Shown here: positions 5,147 through 5,341 of the stretch, in pieces | Numbering within the stretch: the first letter of the stretch is position 1 | Layout: the number at the start of each line of letters is the position of its first letter | DNA from: Patescibacteria group bacterium | GTDB lineage: Bacteria; Patescibacteriota; JAHJAL01 | NCBI GenBank assembly: GCA_018814055.1 | Contig: JAHJAL010000033.1 | Span: forward strand, 1-5,341 | Reading direction: 5' to 3' | DNA: 5,341 nt | The notes under the pieces: model-generated | Told to the model about the DNA's origin: nothing | What the model saw: the letters and a program-made list of their open reading frames with translations, nothing else | The model's database searches: none | Made by a program: the position numbers and the translations under genes

Positions 5147-5341
5147 AATCCTCTCCCTTGCGAAACATAATTATCCTACTAATCATCACCGCCCTTATCG
5201 CGGCTATTTATAGTATCTGGCTCACCGGCCAAACCACTATTACCGACATTACTATTTCCGAACTGGTAAGCGAGATCGAAACCGGCAAAGTCCAAGAAAT
5301 CACTGTCAAAAGCAATCGGCTGGATATAACTTTGGATGATG
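5143..5341 (+). CDS. ftsH: ATP-dependent zinc metalloprotease FtsH, N-terminal part (cut by window end)
   Basis: FtsH is the membrane-anchored AAA+ protease that degrades misfolded membrane proteins and selected regulators. Only the first 66 codons are present. Residues 1-7 (MKSSPLR) are a short basic N-terminus and residues about 8-27 (NIIILLIITALIAAIYSIWL) form the first transmembrane helix. Residues about 33-66 (ITISELVSEIETGKVQEITV and onward) match the start of the FtsH extracytoplasmic domain, with its usual S-E-L-V-x-x-I-x-x-G-K-V-x-x-I pattern. The AAA+ and HExxH protease domains lie beyond the window, so the call rests on this N-terminal pattern and on linkage to tilS. The ATG overlaps the tilS TGA. 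No Shine-Dalgarno is seen, consistent with coupling. Confidence 0.85.
   Translation, partial: MKSSPLRNIIILLIITALIAAIYSIWLTGQTTITDITISELVSEIETGKVQEITVKSNRLDITLDD

Noticed and set aside
1..5341. CRISPR array, transposon or phage module
   Set aside because: No regularly spaced repeats, transposase, integrase or terminal inverted repeats with target duplications were found.

Overview
The window looks like chromosomal DNA of a small-genome candidate-phyla-radiation (Patescibacteria) bacterium. Three things point that way. The genome is AT-rich, with coding strands that favour C over G. No Shine-Dalgarno sequence is visible before any start codon. The largest gene is a cysteine-rich zinc-ribbon/solenoid protein of a type I recall as common in Patescibacteria and rare elsewhere (recollection, not searched). 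The tilS stop codon is TGA, overlapping the ftsH start, so TGA is read as stop here; this argues against the recoded Gracilibacteria/SR1 groups.

Left part (1-2749, all plus strand): the probable last 24 codons of an upstream gene, then a 70-codon ORF, then an unrecognised 190-residue protein, then a 590-residue cysteine-rich protein. The 70-codon ORF is a detached copy of the C-terminal module of the 590-residue protein. The large protein has related zinc-ribbon modules at both ends, and its middle is a repetitive region with many cysteines spaced nine residues apart. That middle region also contains an internal duplication.

Middle part (2750-3765): a lysine-rich orphan protein of 261 residues with a possible helix-turn-helix near its C-terminal third, preceded by a TTGACA-type promoter candidate and closed by a strong bidirectional hairpin terminator.

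Right part (3766-5341): translation and proteostasis housekeeping. An elongator-type tRNA-Met(CAU) lies on the minus strand and initiator tRNA-fMet(CAU) on the plus strand. They are followed by tilS (tRNA-Ile2 lysidine synthetase) and the start of ftsH, which overlaps tilS by four bases. TilS must tell tRNA-Ile2(CAU) apart from tRNAs like the two encoded beside it.

A recurring regulatory theme is a TAnnnT or extended -10 element 5-8 bases before ATG (exactly 6 for two genes) with no ribosome-binding site. This suggests leaderless mRNAs. The two orphan genes (190 and 261 residues) are more AT-rich at third codon positions than the 590-residue gene between them, so they may differ in origin or constraint. 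No CRISPR array, transposase, defence gene or phage gene was seen. The best candidate for something undescribed is the duplicated zinc-ribbon/cysteine-solenoid protein with its detached module.
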